Origin: REEB85 sp018971455
GTDB lineage: Bacteria; Pseudomonadota; Alphaproteobacteria; Acetobacterales; Acetobacteraceae
DNA length: 15,270 nucleotides
NCBI GenBank assembly: GCA_028871195.1
Contig: JAGWNT010000092.1
Span: 1-15,270 of the forward strand
Reading direction: 5' to 3'
Both the position numbers and the translations under genes were made by a program. The notes under the pieces are model-generated. The model saw only the letters and a list, made by a program, of their open reading frames with translations. It was not told the origin of the DNA and did not search any database. Below, piece by piece: positions 1 through 10,194 of this stretch (position 1 is the stretch's first letter; each line of letters opens with the position of its first letter).

Positions 1-162
1 GCCTCGGACGTGCTGCACCTGCACGCGCTGTGGGCGAAGCTGGAGGCGCTGCTGCGCCGGGAAGGCCGGCTGGAACTGGCGGAGGCGTGCTTCGCCTTCC
101 TGCCGGCGCGCGGACGGCTCGATCTGCTGGGCTACGAAGACCCGGATATCTTCGCGCACTGA
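1..162 (+). CDS. C-terminal fragment of an unrecognised protein
   Basis: The first reading frame is open from the window edge to a TGA at 160-162 and gives 53 residues. The start lies outside the window. The visible tail is rich in Leu, Ala, Arg and Glu (segment LEALLRREGRLELAEACF) and ends in GYEDPDIFAH, which suggests an amphipathic helix followed by a short acidic tail. I do not recognise the family. Codon use (G/C at almost every third position) matches the genes downstream, so it looks like a real gene end. It is followed by 340 bases without a gene, so it is probably not in the same operon as the transporter. Confidence 0.6.
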   Translation, partial: ASDVLHLHALWAKLEALLRREGRLELAEACFAFLPARGRLDLLGYEDPDIFAH

Positions 163-502
163 TCCGGGGCGCCCGGCGCCGCAATCGCGGTTGCAGCCGG
201 CCCGCCAGTCGGTAGTATGCCCTCCAAGGTCCGGGGCGCGAAGCGCCAGCCCGCGGACGACGACAGGGCGCAAGGAACTGCCAGCCTCGGCCGCGCAACC
301 GCGCCGGCCCTTGTCCGTCCCACCGCGCCCCGCAAAGCGCGCGGGGGTGGGCTCTGCCGGCCGCACATGACAGGCTGGAGGCGCCGGCGCACAGGCCGGC
401 AAACAAAAAGACGCATGAACACAGGGGACTTCCGTATCATGACACCCCGATTCGTTCGGTCTCCGGCCCTCTGCGGCCGGCGGCGCCGGCGGCGCTGAGC
501 CC
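163..502 (+). other. Non-coding leader with several GC-rich hairpins
   Basis: This 340-base gap before the transporter holds no convincing gene. A short frame around 217-498 encodes mostly Arg, Ala and Gly and has no family look. The gap contains several self-complementary stretches: GGCGC-GAA-GCGCC at 235-247 (its core is the very stable GCGAAGC mini-hairpin); a two-part stem at 319-351 (CCCACC with GGTGGG, then CCCGC with GCGGG, 7-base loop); GCCGGC-GCACAG-GCCGGC at 383-400; and GCCGGC-GGC-GCCGGC at 476-490, twelve bases before the first permease start. None has a T-tract, so they are not clear terminators. No clear -35/-10 pair is visible. High GC content makes chance hairpins common here. 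Confidence 0.45.
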
Positions 503-1444
503 ATGCTCGCATACGCGCTGCGGCGCATCCTGGCGACCATTCCGGTGGTGCTGTTCGTCGCCTTCTTCGTGTTCTCCCTGCTCTACCTCGCCCCCGGCGA
601 TCCGGCGGCGATCATCGCCGGGGACCAGGCGACGCCGGCGCAGATCGAGCATATCCGCGCCTCCCTCGGGCTCGACCGGCCGTTCCTGGTCCGCTTCGGC
701 GAGTGGGCCTGGCACGTGCTGCATGGCGACCTCGGCACGTCGATCTTCACCAACCTGCCGGTGACGCACCTGATCGCGCAGCGCCTCGAGCCGACCAGCT
801 CGCTGATGGTGCTGACGCTGCTCGTCTCGCTGCTGCTGGCCATTCCGATGGGGGTGGTGGCGGCCTGGAAGAACGGCAAGTGGATCGACCGCACGGTGAT
901 GGTCTCCGCGGTGCTCGGCTTCTCCACCCCGGTCTTCGTGGTCGGCTACCTGCTGGCCTATATCTTCGCGCTGTGGCTCGACTGGCTGCCGGTGCAGGGC
1001 TACACGCCGATCAGCCATGGGCTATGGCCGTGGCTGCATAATCTCATCCTGCCCACCATCACGCTGGCCGGCGTCTACATCGCGCTCATCGCGCGCATCA
1101 CGCGGGCCACCATGATGGAGGTGCTGAGCCAGGATTACGTGCGCACCGCCAAATCCAAGGGCGTCGATCAGCGCGGCATCCTGTTCGTGCATGCGCTGAA
1201 GAACGCGGCGGTGCCGATCGTCACCATCGTCGGCATCGGCTTTGCCTCGCTGATCGGCGGCGCGGTGGTGACCGAGAGCGTGTTCGCCATTCCCGGCGTC
1301 GGCCGCCTCGTGGTCGATGCCATTCTGCAGCGCGACTACCCGGTGATCCAGGGCGTCGTGCTGATGTTCAGCTTCATCTATGTACTCGTGAACCTCATCG
1401 TCGATCTGCTTTACACCTTGTTTGACCCGAGGATCCGCTATTGA
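503..1444 (+). CDS. dppB: Dipeptide/oligopeptide ABC transporter permease (DppB-type)
   Basis: This 313-residue inner-membrane protein is of the usual length for the first permease of a peptide/nickel-class ABC importer. The N-terminus MLAYALRRILATIPVV matches the family start and leads into the first membrane segment (about 9-30), followed by the conserved APGDPA. Further hydrophobic segments lie near 99-121, 135-158, 180-196, 237-257 and 283-304. The cytoplasmic EAA loop that contacts the ATPases is at about 212-236 (YVRTAKSKG, then HALKNAAVP). The family motif ESVFAIPGVGRL follows at 259-269, and the protein ends in LFDPRIRY. No good ribosome site precedes the ATG; a GC-rich hairpin ends 12 bases upstream. 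It heads a coupled four-gene operon and overlaps the next gene by four bases. Peptides are the default guess for the substrate, but relatives carry glutathione, nickel, opines and sugars, so the symbol shows family only. Confidence 0.93.
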   Translation: MLAYALRRILATIPVVLFVAFFVFSLLYLAPGDPAAIIAGDQATPAQIEHIRASLGLDRPFLVRFGEWAWHVLHGDLGTSIFTNLPVTHLIAQRLEPTSSLMVLTLLVSLLLAIPMGVVAAWKNGKWIDRTVMVSAVLGFSTPVFVVGYLLAYIFALWLDWLPVQGYTPISHGLWPWLHNLILPTITLAGVYIALIARITRATMMEVLSQDYVRTAKSKGVDQRGILFVHALKNAAVPIVTIVGIGFASLIGGAVVTESVFAIPGVGRLVVDAILQRDYPVIQGVVLMFSFIYVLVNLIVDLLYTLFDPRIRY

Positions 1445-2352
1445 GCACCAGCATTCTCGGCCCCGACGGCGTCGCGGCCGCGCCCTCGCTTCCCGACGTG
1501 CTGCCGCCGCGTAAGAAGCGCGGGCCGGTCGCGCTGTTCATCTATCGCCACCCGACCATCGCCGCCGGCGGCGCGCTGCTCGCGGTGATGGTGCTGATCG
1601 CCCTGCTGGCGCCGCTCCTCGATACGGTCGACCCGACGGCGCTCTCGCCGGCCAAGCGGCTGCGCGCGCCGTCGGAGCTCTACTGGTTCGGCACCGACAT
1701 GCTGGGGCGGGATATCTATTCGCGCGTGATGTATGGCGCCCGCGTCTCACTCGGCGTCGGTTTCGCGGTGGCGGCATTGTCGTCGGTCATCGGCACGTTC
1801 ATCGGCCTGATCTCGGGCTTCACGCGCTTTCTCGACGCGATCCTGATGCGAATCATGGATGGGCTGATGTCCATCCCGCCGATCCTGCTGGCGATCGCGC
1901 TGATGGCGCTGACGCGGGGCAGCGTGACCAACGTCATCGTCTCCATCACGGTCGCGCAGGTGCCGACGGTGTCGCGCCTCGTGCGCGGCGTGGTGCTGTC
2001 GCTGCGTGAGCAGCCCTATGTGGAGGCGGCGATCGCCTCGGGCACCCGGGTTCCGAAGATCATCTGGAAGCACATCCTGCCGAACACGATGGCGCCGATC
2101 ATCGTGCAGGCCACCTTCATCTGCGCCTCGGCGATGATCACCGAGGCGATCCTGTCCTTCATCGGCGCCGGCACCCCGCCGACCATTCCAAGCTGGGGCA
2201 ACATCATGTCCGAAGGCCGCGCGCTGTGGCAGATCAAGCCGTACATCGTGTTCTTTCCGGCGATCTTCCTGTCGGTGACGGTGCTGGCGGTGAACCTGCT
2301 TGGCGACGGGCTGCGCGACGCGCTCGACCCGCGCCTGGCCAAGCGGATCTGA
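1441..2352 (+). CDS. dppC: Dipeptide/oligopeptide ABC transporter permease (DppC-type)
   Basis: This 303-residue second permease would pair with the preceding one in the membrane. A basic cytoplasmic N-terminus (PPRKKRGPVALFIYRHP) leads into the first membrane helix at about 41-60. The periplasmic family signature FGTDMLGRDIYSRVMYGAR is at 83-101. The EAA loop is at about 193-216 (YVEAAIASGTRVPKIIWKHILPN), and LLGDGLRDALDPRL near 286-299 is the typical C-terminal motif. I chose the TTG at 1441 because it overlaps the upstream stop as TTGA, a standard coupling arrangement, and gives the full-length N-terminus; the next in-frame ATG (near 1588) would cut off the first membrane segment. A TTG start may keep expression modest unless coupled. 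The assignment to the DppC/OppC family is firm, and the substrate is unknown. Confidence 0.92.
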   Translation: MSTSILGPDGVAAAPSLPDVLPPRKKRGPVALFIYRHPTIAAGGALLAVMVLIALLAPLLDTVDPTALSPAKRLRAPSELYWFGTDMLGRDIYSRVMYGARVSLGVGFAVAALSSVIGTFIGLISGFTRFLDAILMRIMDGLMSIPPILLAIALMALTRGSVTNVIVSITVAQVPTVSRLVRGVVLSLREQPYVEAAIASGTRVPKIIWKHILPNTMAPIIVQATFICASAMITEAILSFIGAGTPPTIPSWGNIMSEGRALWQIKPYIVFFPAIFLSVTVLAVNLLGDGLRDALDPRLAKRI

Positions 2353-2357
2353 GCGCC

Positions 2358-3346
<989 letters not shown>

Positions 3347-3350
<4 letters not shown>

Positions 3351-4348
3351 GTGCGAAACTGCTCGAAGTCAACGCGCTGAAGAAGCATTTTCCGCTCAAG
3401 GGCGGTCTTTTCGGCACCAGCCGCGGCGTCGTCCATGCGGTGGACGGGGTCACCTTCAGCCTCGATCGCGGCGAGACGCTCTCCATCGTCGGTGAGAGCG
3501 GGTGCGGGAAATCGACCGTCGGCAAGGCGGTTCTGCGCCTGTTCCGGCCGACCGACGGCGAGGTGCTGCTCGACGGCGAGCGCATCGACAACATCCCGGC
3601 CTCGAAACTGCGCCCGCTGCGGCGGCGCATGCAGGTGGTGTTCCAGGACCCGTTCAGCAGCCTCAACCCGCGCCAGCGCGTGCGCGACGTGATCGCCGAG
3701 CCGATGGTCAATTTCGGCATCGCCCGCGGGGCGGAGCTGGAAGACCGGGTGGCCGTGCTGATGGACAAGGTGCACCTGCCGCGCGACGCCATGCACCGCT
3801 TCCCGCACGAGTTCAGCGGCGGGCAACGCCAGCGCATCGGCATCGCCCGGGCGCTGGCGCCGGGGGCGGACCTGATCATCTGCGACGAGGCGGTCTCGGC
3901 GCTCGACGTGTCGGTGAAGGCGCAGATCGTCAACCTGCTGTCCGATCTGCAGGATGAGCTGGGCCTTGCGTTGCTGTTCATCAGCCATGATCTGGCGATC
4001 GTCGAGCACCTGACGCATCGGGTGGCGGTGATGTATCTCGGCAAGATCGTCGAACTGGCCGACCGGCGCACCCTGTTCGCCACGCCGCATCACCCCTATA
4101 CGCGGGCGCTGCTGTCGGCGGTGCCGGTGCCGGACCCGACGGCGCAGCGCCAGCGCATCATTCTGCGCGGCGACGTGCCGAGCCCGATCAACCCGCCCTC
4201 GGGCTGCCGCTTTCACACGCGCTGTCCGTTCGCCTTCGATCGCTGCACGGCCGAAGAGCCGGCGTTGCGGCAGGTGCCGGGCGGACAGGTCGCGGCGTGC
4301 CATCTGGATGAGGTGCCGGCGGCGGCGAATATTGCCAGCGCGGCGTGA
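3347..4348 (+). CDS. dppF: Dipeptide/oligopeptide ABC transporter ATPase (DppF-type)
   Basis: This 333-residue ATPase is the second half of the nucleotide-binding pair. Its ATG overlaps the previous stop as ATGA. The N-terminus LLEVNALKKHFPLKGGLFG is typical of DppF/OppF. Walker A GESGCGKST is at 49-57, the Q-loop Gln at 100, the signature FSGGQ at 156-160, Walker B LIICDEA at 176-182 followed by VSALD, and the switch His at 214. The DEAVSALD form, with Ala in place of Pro after DE, is common in this subfamily and is not a defect. The C-terminal cysteines at 287, 293, 300 and 318 repeat the iron-sulfur pattern of the partner ATPase. The gene ends the transporter operon; the next gene is 149 bases on and behind its own promoter-like region. 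No periplasmic binding protein gene lies on either side. Confidence 0.94.
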
Positions 4349-4357
4349 AAGGCGTGC

Positions 4358-4375
4358 TATTCCTGAACGGGAATA
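4358..4375. repeat. 18-base inverted repeat, possible operator
   Basis: TATTCC and GGAATA are perfect six-base arms around the six-base spacer TGAACG. It starts ten bases after the transporter stop and lies 33 bases, centre to centre, from a second inverted repeat at 4390-4409. It could be a regulator binding site or a small hairpin at the end of the transporter mRNA. There is no T-tract, so a terminator is unlikely. Confidence 0.4.
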
Positions 4376-4387
4376 ACGAATGGGCAA

Positions 4388-4433
4388 TTGTCAAGCTGTG
4401 GCGCTTGACCATATCGCGGGTGGGTGACAACAC
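4388..4433 (+). promoter_or_regulatory. Possible promoter for the molybdenum hydroxylase operon
   Basis: Two overlapping -35-like hexamers are visible. TTGTCA (4388-4393) has ATATCG (4411-4416) 17 bases on. TTGACC (4405-4410) has a weaker CAACAC (4428-4433) 17 bases on. Both overlap the palindrome at 4390-4409, so a bound protein would block or position RNA polymerase. Either start would leave an untranslated leader of roughly 60-75 bases before the coxS start at 4498. The -35 boxes are good and the -10 boxes are poor, as is often seen in GC-rich alphaproteobacteria. Confidence 0.4.
4390..4409. promoter_or_regulatory. 20-base perfect palindrome, likely operator
   Basis: The arms GTCAAGC and GCTTGAC are perfect over seven bases each, around the six-base spacer TGTGGC. 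The length and dyad form fit a dimeric helix-turn-helix regulator (for example GntR, LysR, TetR or IclR type). It sits directly on the -35-like hexamers upstream of the hydroxylase genes. No regulator gene is present in the window, so the cognate protein is unknown. Confidence 0.5.
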
Positions 4434-4497
4434 TCCCGCAACGCTGCGGCCGTCCGGGCGGGGCGGCTTGTGAACATGTTCTGGAGGGGAGAGAGCG

Positions 4498-4995
4498 ATG
4501 CCTCAGGTGACGCTGACGGTGAACGGCAAGAGCGCATCGGTCGAGGTGGAGGCGCGCACGCTTCTCGTCGAATTGCTGCGTGAGAAACTGGCGCTGACCG
4601 GCACGCATGTCGGGTGCGACACCAGCCAGTGCGGCGCCTGCGTGGTGGATGTCGACGGGGTCTCAGTGAAGTCGTGCACCATGCTGGCAGTGCAGGCCGA
4701 TGGCGCAAAGGTGACCACCATCGAGGGGCTGGCGGCGGCGGACGGCACGCTGCACCCGATGCAGGAGATGTTCCGCGAGCATCATGCCCTGCAATGCGGC
4801 TTCTGCACGCCGGGCATGGTGATGAGCGCCATCGACCTGGTGAAGAGCCATCCCGAGGGACTGACCGAAGCCGAGATCCGTCACGGGCTCGAAGGCAATC
4901 TGTGCCGCTGCACGGGCTATCACAACATCGTCAAGGCGATTGCCGCGGCCTGGCCGCTGATGCACGGCAAGGCGATGCCGGCCGCCGCGGAGTAG
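4498..4995 (+). CDS. coxS: Molybdenum hydroxylase [2Fe-2S] small subunit (CoxS-type)
   Basis: This 165-residue iron-sulfur subunit passes electrons from the molybdenum centre of the large subunit to the FAD of the medium subunit. The N-terminal ferredoxin-like domain has cysteines 40, 45, 48 and 60 (GCDTSQCGAC). The C-terminal helical domain has cysteines 100, 103, 136 and 138 (QCGFCTPGM and LCRCTGY). All eight ligands for both clusters are present. The ATG at 4498 follows the strong ribosome site GGAGGGG (4483-4489), and the protein start MPQVTLTVNGK is typical. The order small-large-medium is the usual one for form II CO-dehydrogenase-like operons; form I is medium-small-large. The cox symbol denotes family; CO oxidation is not implied. 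Confidence 0.94.
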   Translation: MPQVTLTVNGKSASVEVEARTLLVELLREKLALTGTHVGCDTSQCGACVVDVDGVSVKSCTMLAVQADGAKVTTIEGLAAADGTLHPMQEMFREHHALQCGFCTPGMVMSAIDLVKSHPEGLTEAEIRHGLEGNLCRCTGYHNIVKAIAAAWPLMHGKAMPAAAE

Positions 4996-4999
4996 CGGC

Positions 5000-5015
5000 C
5001 CCGGCGTTTGCCGGG
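5000..5015 (+). other. Hairpin between coxS and coxL
   Basis: CCCGGC-GTTT-GCCGGG forms a perfect six-base-pair stem with a four-base loop, starting five bases after the coxS stop. No T-tract follows, so a full terminator is unlikely. It could stabilise or mark processing of the coxS message and help set subunit amounts. The 83-base gap it sits in is long for an operon whose products assemble in fixed ratio. Confidence 0.4.
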
Positions 5016-5078
5016 AGGGGATAGCGTCCACAACGCGCCGCCGGATGGTCGGCAGAAGCGCGCAGATCAGGAGGTTCC

Positions 5079-7460
<2,382 letters not shown>

Positions 7461-7474
7461 GCGAGGACCGAGAG

Positions 7475-8266
7475 ATGTATGATTTTGCCTATCAGAAACC
7501 CTCCTCCGTCGCCGACGCGGTGAAGGCCCTCGGGGCGGAGGATGCCAAGGCGCTCGCCGGCGGACAGACCTTCATCCCGGTGCTCAAGCAGCGGCTGAAC
7601 AAGCCCTCCGTGGTGGTCGATCTGGCCCGGCTCGGGCTCGCCGGCATCAAGGTGACCGGCGAGGCGGTGGTGATCGGGGCGATGACGACCCATGGCGCCG
7701 TCGCCGCCTCGGCCGAGATCAGGCGCGCCATCCCTGCGCTGGCCAACCTCGCCTCGATGATCGGCGACGAGGCGGTGCGCCATCGCGGCACCATCGGCGG
7801 CAGCCTGGCCAATAACGACCCGTCGGCCTGCTATCCCTCCGCCGCCCTGGCGCTCGGGGCGACCATCACGACCGACCGGCGCGCCATCAAGGCCGATGAT
7901 TTCTTCCAGGGCATGTTCACCACGGCGCTGGAGCCCGGTGAGATCATCACCTCGGTCTCCTTCCCGGTGCCGGCCAAGGCCGCCTACATGAAGTTCAAGA
8001 ACCCGGCCTCGCGCTACGCGATGGTCGGCGTGTTCGTCGCCAAGGGCCCGGCGGGCGTGCGGGTGGCCATCACCGGCGCCGGGCAGGGCGGGGTGTTCCG
8101 CCATGCCGCGTTCGAGACGGCCCTCTCGGCCAACTGGTCGGCCGATGCGCTCGCCGGCATCGCAACCCCCGCCGACGGTCTGAACAGCGACATCCATGCC
8201 AGCGCCGAATATCGCGCCCACCTGATCGGGGTGATGGCCAGGCGGGCGGTCGCCGCCGCCGGTTGA
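7475..8266 (+). CDS. coxM: Molybdenum hydroxylase FAD subunit (CoxM-type)
   Basis: This 263-residue FAD-binding subunit accepts electrons from CoxS and hands them to an external acceptor. The two FAD loops are AGGQTFIP at 28-35 and TIGGSLANNDP at 106-116, both intact. The N-terminal part is the vanillyl-alcohol-oxidase-type FAD fold, and the C-terminal part (from about 165) is the CO-dehydrogenase flavoprotein C-terminal domain. I chose the ATG at 7475 because MYDFAYQKPSSVADAV is the conserved start and a purine-rich GAGGACCGAGAG precedes it; further upstream is coxL coding sequence. It is slightly shorter than form I CoxM. It is the last gene of the operon, followed by a strong terminator. 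No accessory maturation genes (CoxD/E/F/G or XdhC-like) follow, so they must be elsewhere. Confidence 0.93.
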   Translation: MYDFAYQKPSSVADAVKALGAEDAKALAGGQTFIPVLKQRLNKPSVVVDLARLGLAGIKVTGEAVVIGAMTTHGAVAASAEIRRAIPALANLASMIGDEAVRHRGTIGGSLANNDPSACYPSAALALGATITTDRRAIKADDFFQGMFTTALEPGEIITSVSFPVPAKAAYMKFKNPASRYAMVGVFVAKGPAGVRVAITGAGQGGVFRHAAFETALSANWSADALAGIATPADGLNSDIHASAEYRAHLIGVMARRAVAAAG

Positions 8267-8284
8267 TGGCCTGCGCGTGAGGGG

Positions 8285-8317
8285 AAGGGCAGGGGGCTTT
8301 CGCCTCCTGCCCTTTTT
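8285..8317 (+). terminator. Strong intrinsic terminator after coxM
   Basis: GGGCAGGGGGC (8287-8297) pairs with GCCTCCTGCCC (8302-8312) through eleven pairs including one G-T pair, with a four-base TTTC loop. It is followed at once by TTTTT (8313-8317). The two A residues at 8285-8286 can extend the stem into the T-tract. This is the clearest terminator in the window and closes the coxSLM transcript 19 bases after its stop. Confidence 0.9.
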
Positions 8318-8340
8318 CATGCGCGGTGTCCGGGTATAGC
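8313..8340 (+). promoter_or_regulatory. Weak promoter candidate for the amidohydrolase
   Basis: TATAGC (8335-8340) resembles a -10 box, and the T-rich TTTTTC sixteen bases upstream could act as a poor -35. It lies between the strong terminator and the amidohydrolase start, about 31 bases before the ATG at 8372, where a promoter is needed. A six-pair hairpin (CCGCCC-CCA-GGGCGG, 8351-8365) lies in the resulting leader and could hide the ribosome site. Confidence 0.3.
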
Positions 8341-8371
8341 ATTCCCTGAGCCGCCCCCAGGGCGGAACGAC

Positions 8372-10081
8372 ATGGGGGAACGCATGGGGCAGGACGCGAC
8401 GCTGGTGATCCGCGGCGGCAGCATCGCCGATGGCAGCGGCGGCCCGCTCGTCGAGGCCGACATCGCCATCGCCGGGGCGCGCATCGCGGCGATCGGCAAG
8501 ATTCCGCGCGGCACCTGCCAGGAGATCGACGCGCGCGGCAAGCTCGTCACTCCCGGCTTCGTCGATGTGCACACGCATTACGATGCGCAGGTGACGTGGG
8601 GCAGCCATATCACGCCCTCCTCGTGGAACGGCGTCACCACCGTGCTGATCGGCAATTGCGGCGTCGGCTTCGCGCCCTGCCGGCCGGACCGGCGCGACAT
8701 GCTGGTGCGGCTGATGGAGGGGGTGGAGGACATTCCCGAGGTGGTGCTGACCGAGGGGCTGCCGTGGAACTGGCAGAGCTTCCCGGAGTTTCTCGATGCG
8801 CTTGCCGCCCGCCGCTACGACCTCGATGTCGCCACCCAGGTGCCGCACGCGGCGCTTCGCGTCCACGTCATGGGCGAGCGGGGGGCGAATCATGAGCCGG
8901 CGACGACAGAGGACCGCGCCGAGATGGCACGCCTCGCCGCAGAGGGCATCGGCGCCGGCGCGCTCGGCTTCTCGACCTCGCGCACGCTCGTCCACAAGAC
9001 GCGCGATGGCCGCCACACGCCGACCCTGCGCGCCGATGAGAGCGAGCTGGCGGCCATCGCCAACGCGCTGGGGCGCGGTTGGTTGCAGGTGATTTCGGAT
9101 TTCGATGATCTGGACGGCGAATTCGCCATGCTGCGCCGGCTGGCGGCGGGCTCCGGCCGGGCGATGACGATCTCGCTGCTGCAACGCGAGCACCAGCCGC
9201 AGGCGTGGCGGCGGACGCTGGCGCATCTGGCCGAGGCGCGGGCGGCCGGGCTCGCCATGACCGGGCAGGTGATGGGCCGCCCGGTCGGCATCATGCTGGG
9301 CTTCGAGATCTCGCAGAATCCCTTCCTCGGCCGGCCATCCTGGCACGAGGTCGCGCATCTGCCCCACAGCGCCCGCATGGCGATCCTGCGCGACCCCGCC
9401 TTTCGCGCGCGCCTGCTCGGCGAGGAGACGGCGGACGCGACGTTGCGCCATCGGCTCACCACCTGGGACAAGATCTTCCCGCTCGATGATCCGCCCGATT
9501 ACGAGCCGCCACCGGAAGCCAGCATCGCCGCCCGCGCCGCCCGCGCCGGCGTGCCGGCCGCAGCCCTGGCCTACGACATGCTGCTGGAGCGCGAGGGGCG
9601 CACCATTCTCTACCGCCCCCTCATCAACTACGCCGACGGCACGCTCGACGCGGTGGGCGAGATGATGCGCGATCCCAACACGATCCTCGGCCTCGGCGAT
9701 GGCGGCGCGCATGTCAGCATCATCTGCGACGCAAGCTCCCCCACGTCGACCATCACGCACTGGACGCGCGACCGGAGCCGCGGCCCGCGGTTCGATCTGC
9801 CCTGGGTAATCCGCCGGCTGAGCGCGGACAATGCGGCGGCCCTCGGCCTGCATGATCGCGGGCGGATCGCGCCGGGGCTGAAGGCCGACATCAACGTGAT
9901 CGACTACGCGCGGCTGGCCGTGCATGCGCCCGAGGTGCGCTACGATCTGCCGGCCGGCGGAAGGCGGCTGGTGCAGCGCACGGAAGGGTATGAAGCCACC
10001 ATCGTTTCCGGCGTGCCGGTGCACCTGCATGGCACGCCGACCGGGGCGCTGCCCGGCCGGCTCGTCCGCGGCGGGCGCTGA
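8372..10081 (+). CDS. Amidohydrolase, N-acyl-D-amino-acid deacylase-like subfamily
   Basis: This 569-residue cytoplasmic protein has the amidohydrolase (TIM-barrel metal hydrolase) layout. A small beta domain (ATLVIRGGSIADGSG) is followed by the metal motif VDVHTHYDAQ with His67 and His69, Cys96 in GNCGVGFAPC, GFSTSRTLVHKTRDG at 199-213, GDGGAHV with Asp443, and a C-terminal beta strand region (IAPGLKADINVID). His67, His69, Cys96 and Asp443 correspond to residues needed in characterised D-aminoacylases. However, the usual SHxR and SHHK zinc histidines are replaced by ISDFDD (241-246) and ISLLQREH. It therefore belongs to a divergent subfamily whose reaction I cannot state. Start 8384 (MGQDATL), behind GGGGGA, is almost as good as 8372. 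The gene is bounded by a terminator upstream and a hairpin downstream, so it is probably monocistronic or read with the next gene. Confidence 0.82.
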   Translation: MGERMGQDATLVIRGGSIADGSGGPLVEADIAIAGARIAAIGKIPRGTCQEIDARGKLVTPGFVDVHTHYDAQVTWGSHITPSSWNGVTTVLIGNCGVGFAPCRPDRRDMLVRLMEGVEDIPEVVLTEGLPWNWQSFPEFLDALAARRYDLDVATQVPHAALRVHVMGERGANHEPATTEDRAEMARLAAEGIGAGALGFSTSRTLVHKTRDGRHTPTLRADESELAAIANALGRGWLQVISDFDDLDGEFAMLRRLAAGSGRAMTISLLQREHQPQAWRRTLAHLAEARAAGLAMTGQVMGRPVGIMLGFEISQNPFLGRPSWHEVAHLPHSARMAILRDPAFRARLLGEETADATLRHRLTTWDKIFPLDDPPDYEPPPEASIAARAARAGVPAAALAYDMLLEREGRTILYRPLINYADGTLDAVGEMMRDPNTILGLGDGGAHVSIICDASSPTSTITHWTRDRSRGPRFDLPWVIRRLSADNAAALGLHDRGRIAPGLKADINVIDYARLAVHAPEVRYDLPAGGRRLVQRTEGYEATIVSGVPVHLHGTPTGALPGRLVRGGR

Positions 10082-10097
10082 GCGGTGCGGCGGATCG

Positions 10098-10121
10098 CCG
10101 CCACGGCGTCGGGCGTGGCGG
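10098..10121 (+). other. Hairpin after the amidohydrolase gene
   Basis: CCGCCACG and CGTGGCGG are perfect eight-base arms around an eight-base loop, beginning 17 bases after the stop and followed by TTGTC. It may be a weak terminator or an mRNA 3' end stabiliser. A second stem just upstream (GCGGC with GCCGC, about 10087-10101) overlaps its left arm, so the two would be alternatives. Confidence 0.4.
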
Positions 10122-10138
10122 TTGTCATGCGCCTGTCG

Positions 10139-10168
10139 CGTGACGCCGCGCCGCGCCGCGGCCTATCC
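10139..10168 (+). promoter_or_regulatory. Possible promoter for the phosphoesterase gene
   Basis: CGTGAC (10139-10144) and CTATCC (10163-10168) are separated by 18 bases and resemble alphaproteobacterial -35/-10 boxes. The implied leader is about 20 bases and contains the good ribosome site GAGGAG (10182-10187) before the ATG at 10195. The match is moderate. Confidence 0.35.
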
Positions 10169-10194
10169 TGGACGGGAATGCGAGGAGTGGCGCG

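Noticed and set aside
383..400. Intrinsic terminator at GCCGGC-GCACAG-GCCGGC
   Set aside because: The tract that follows is A-rich (AAACAAAAAG) on the plus strand, and on the minus strand the T-rich run comes before the stem, so it fits a terminator in neither direction.
217..498. A small gene before the transporter, or a remnant of a binding-protein gene
   Set aside because: The frame encodes mainly Arg, Ala and Gly with no signal peptide or lipobox, codon use unlike the real genes, and no ribosome site. Other frames are interrupted by stops.
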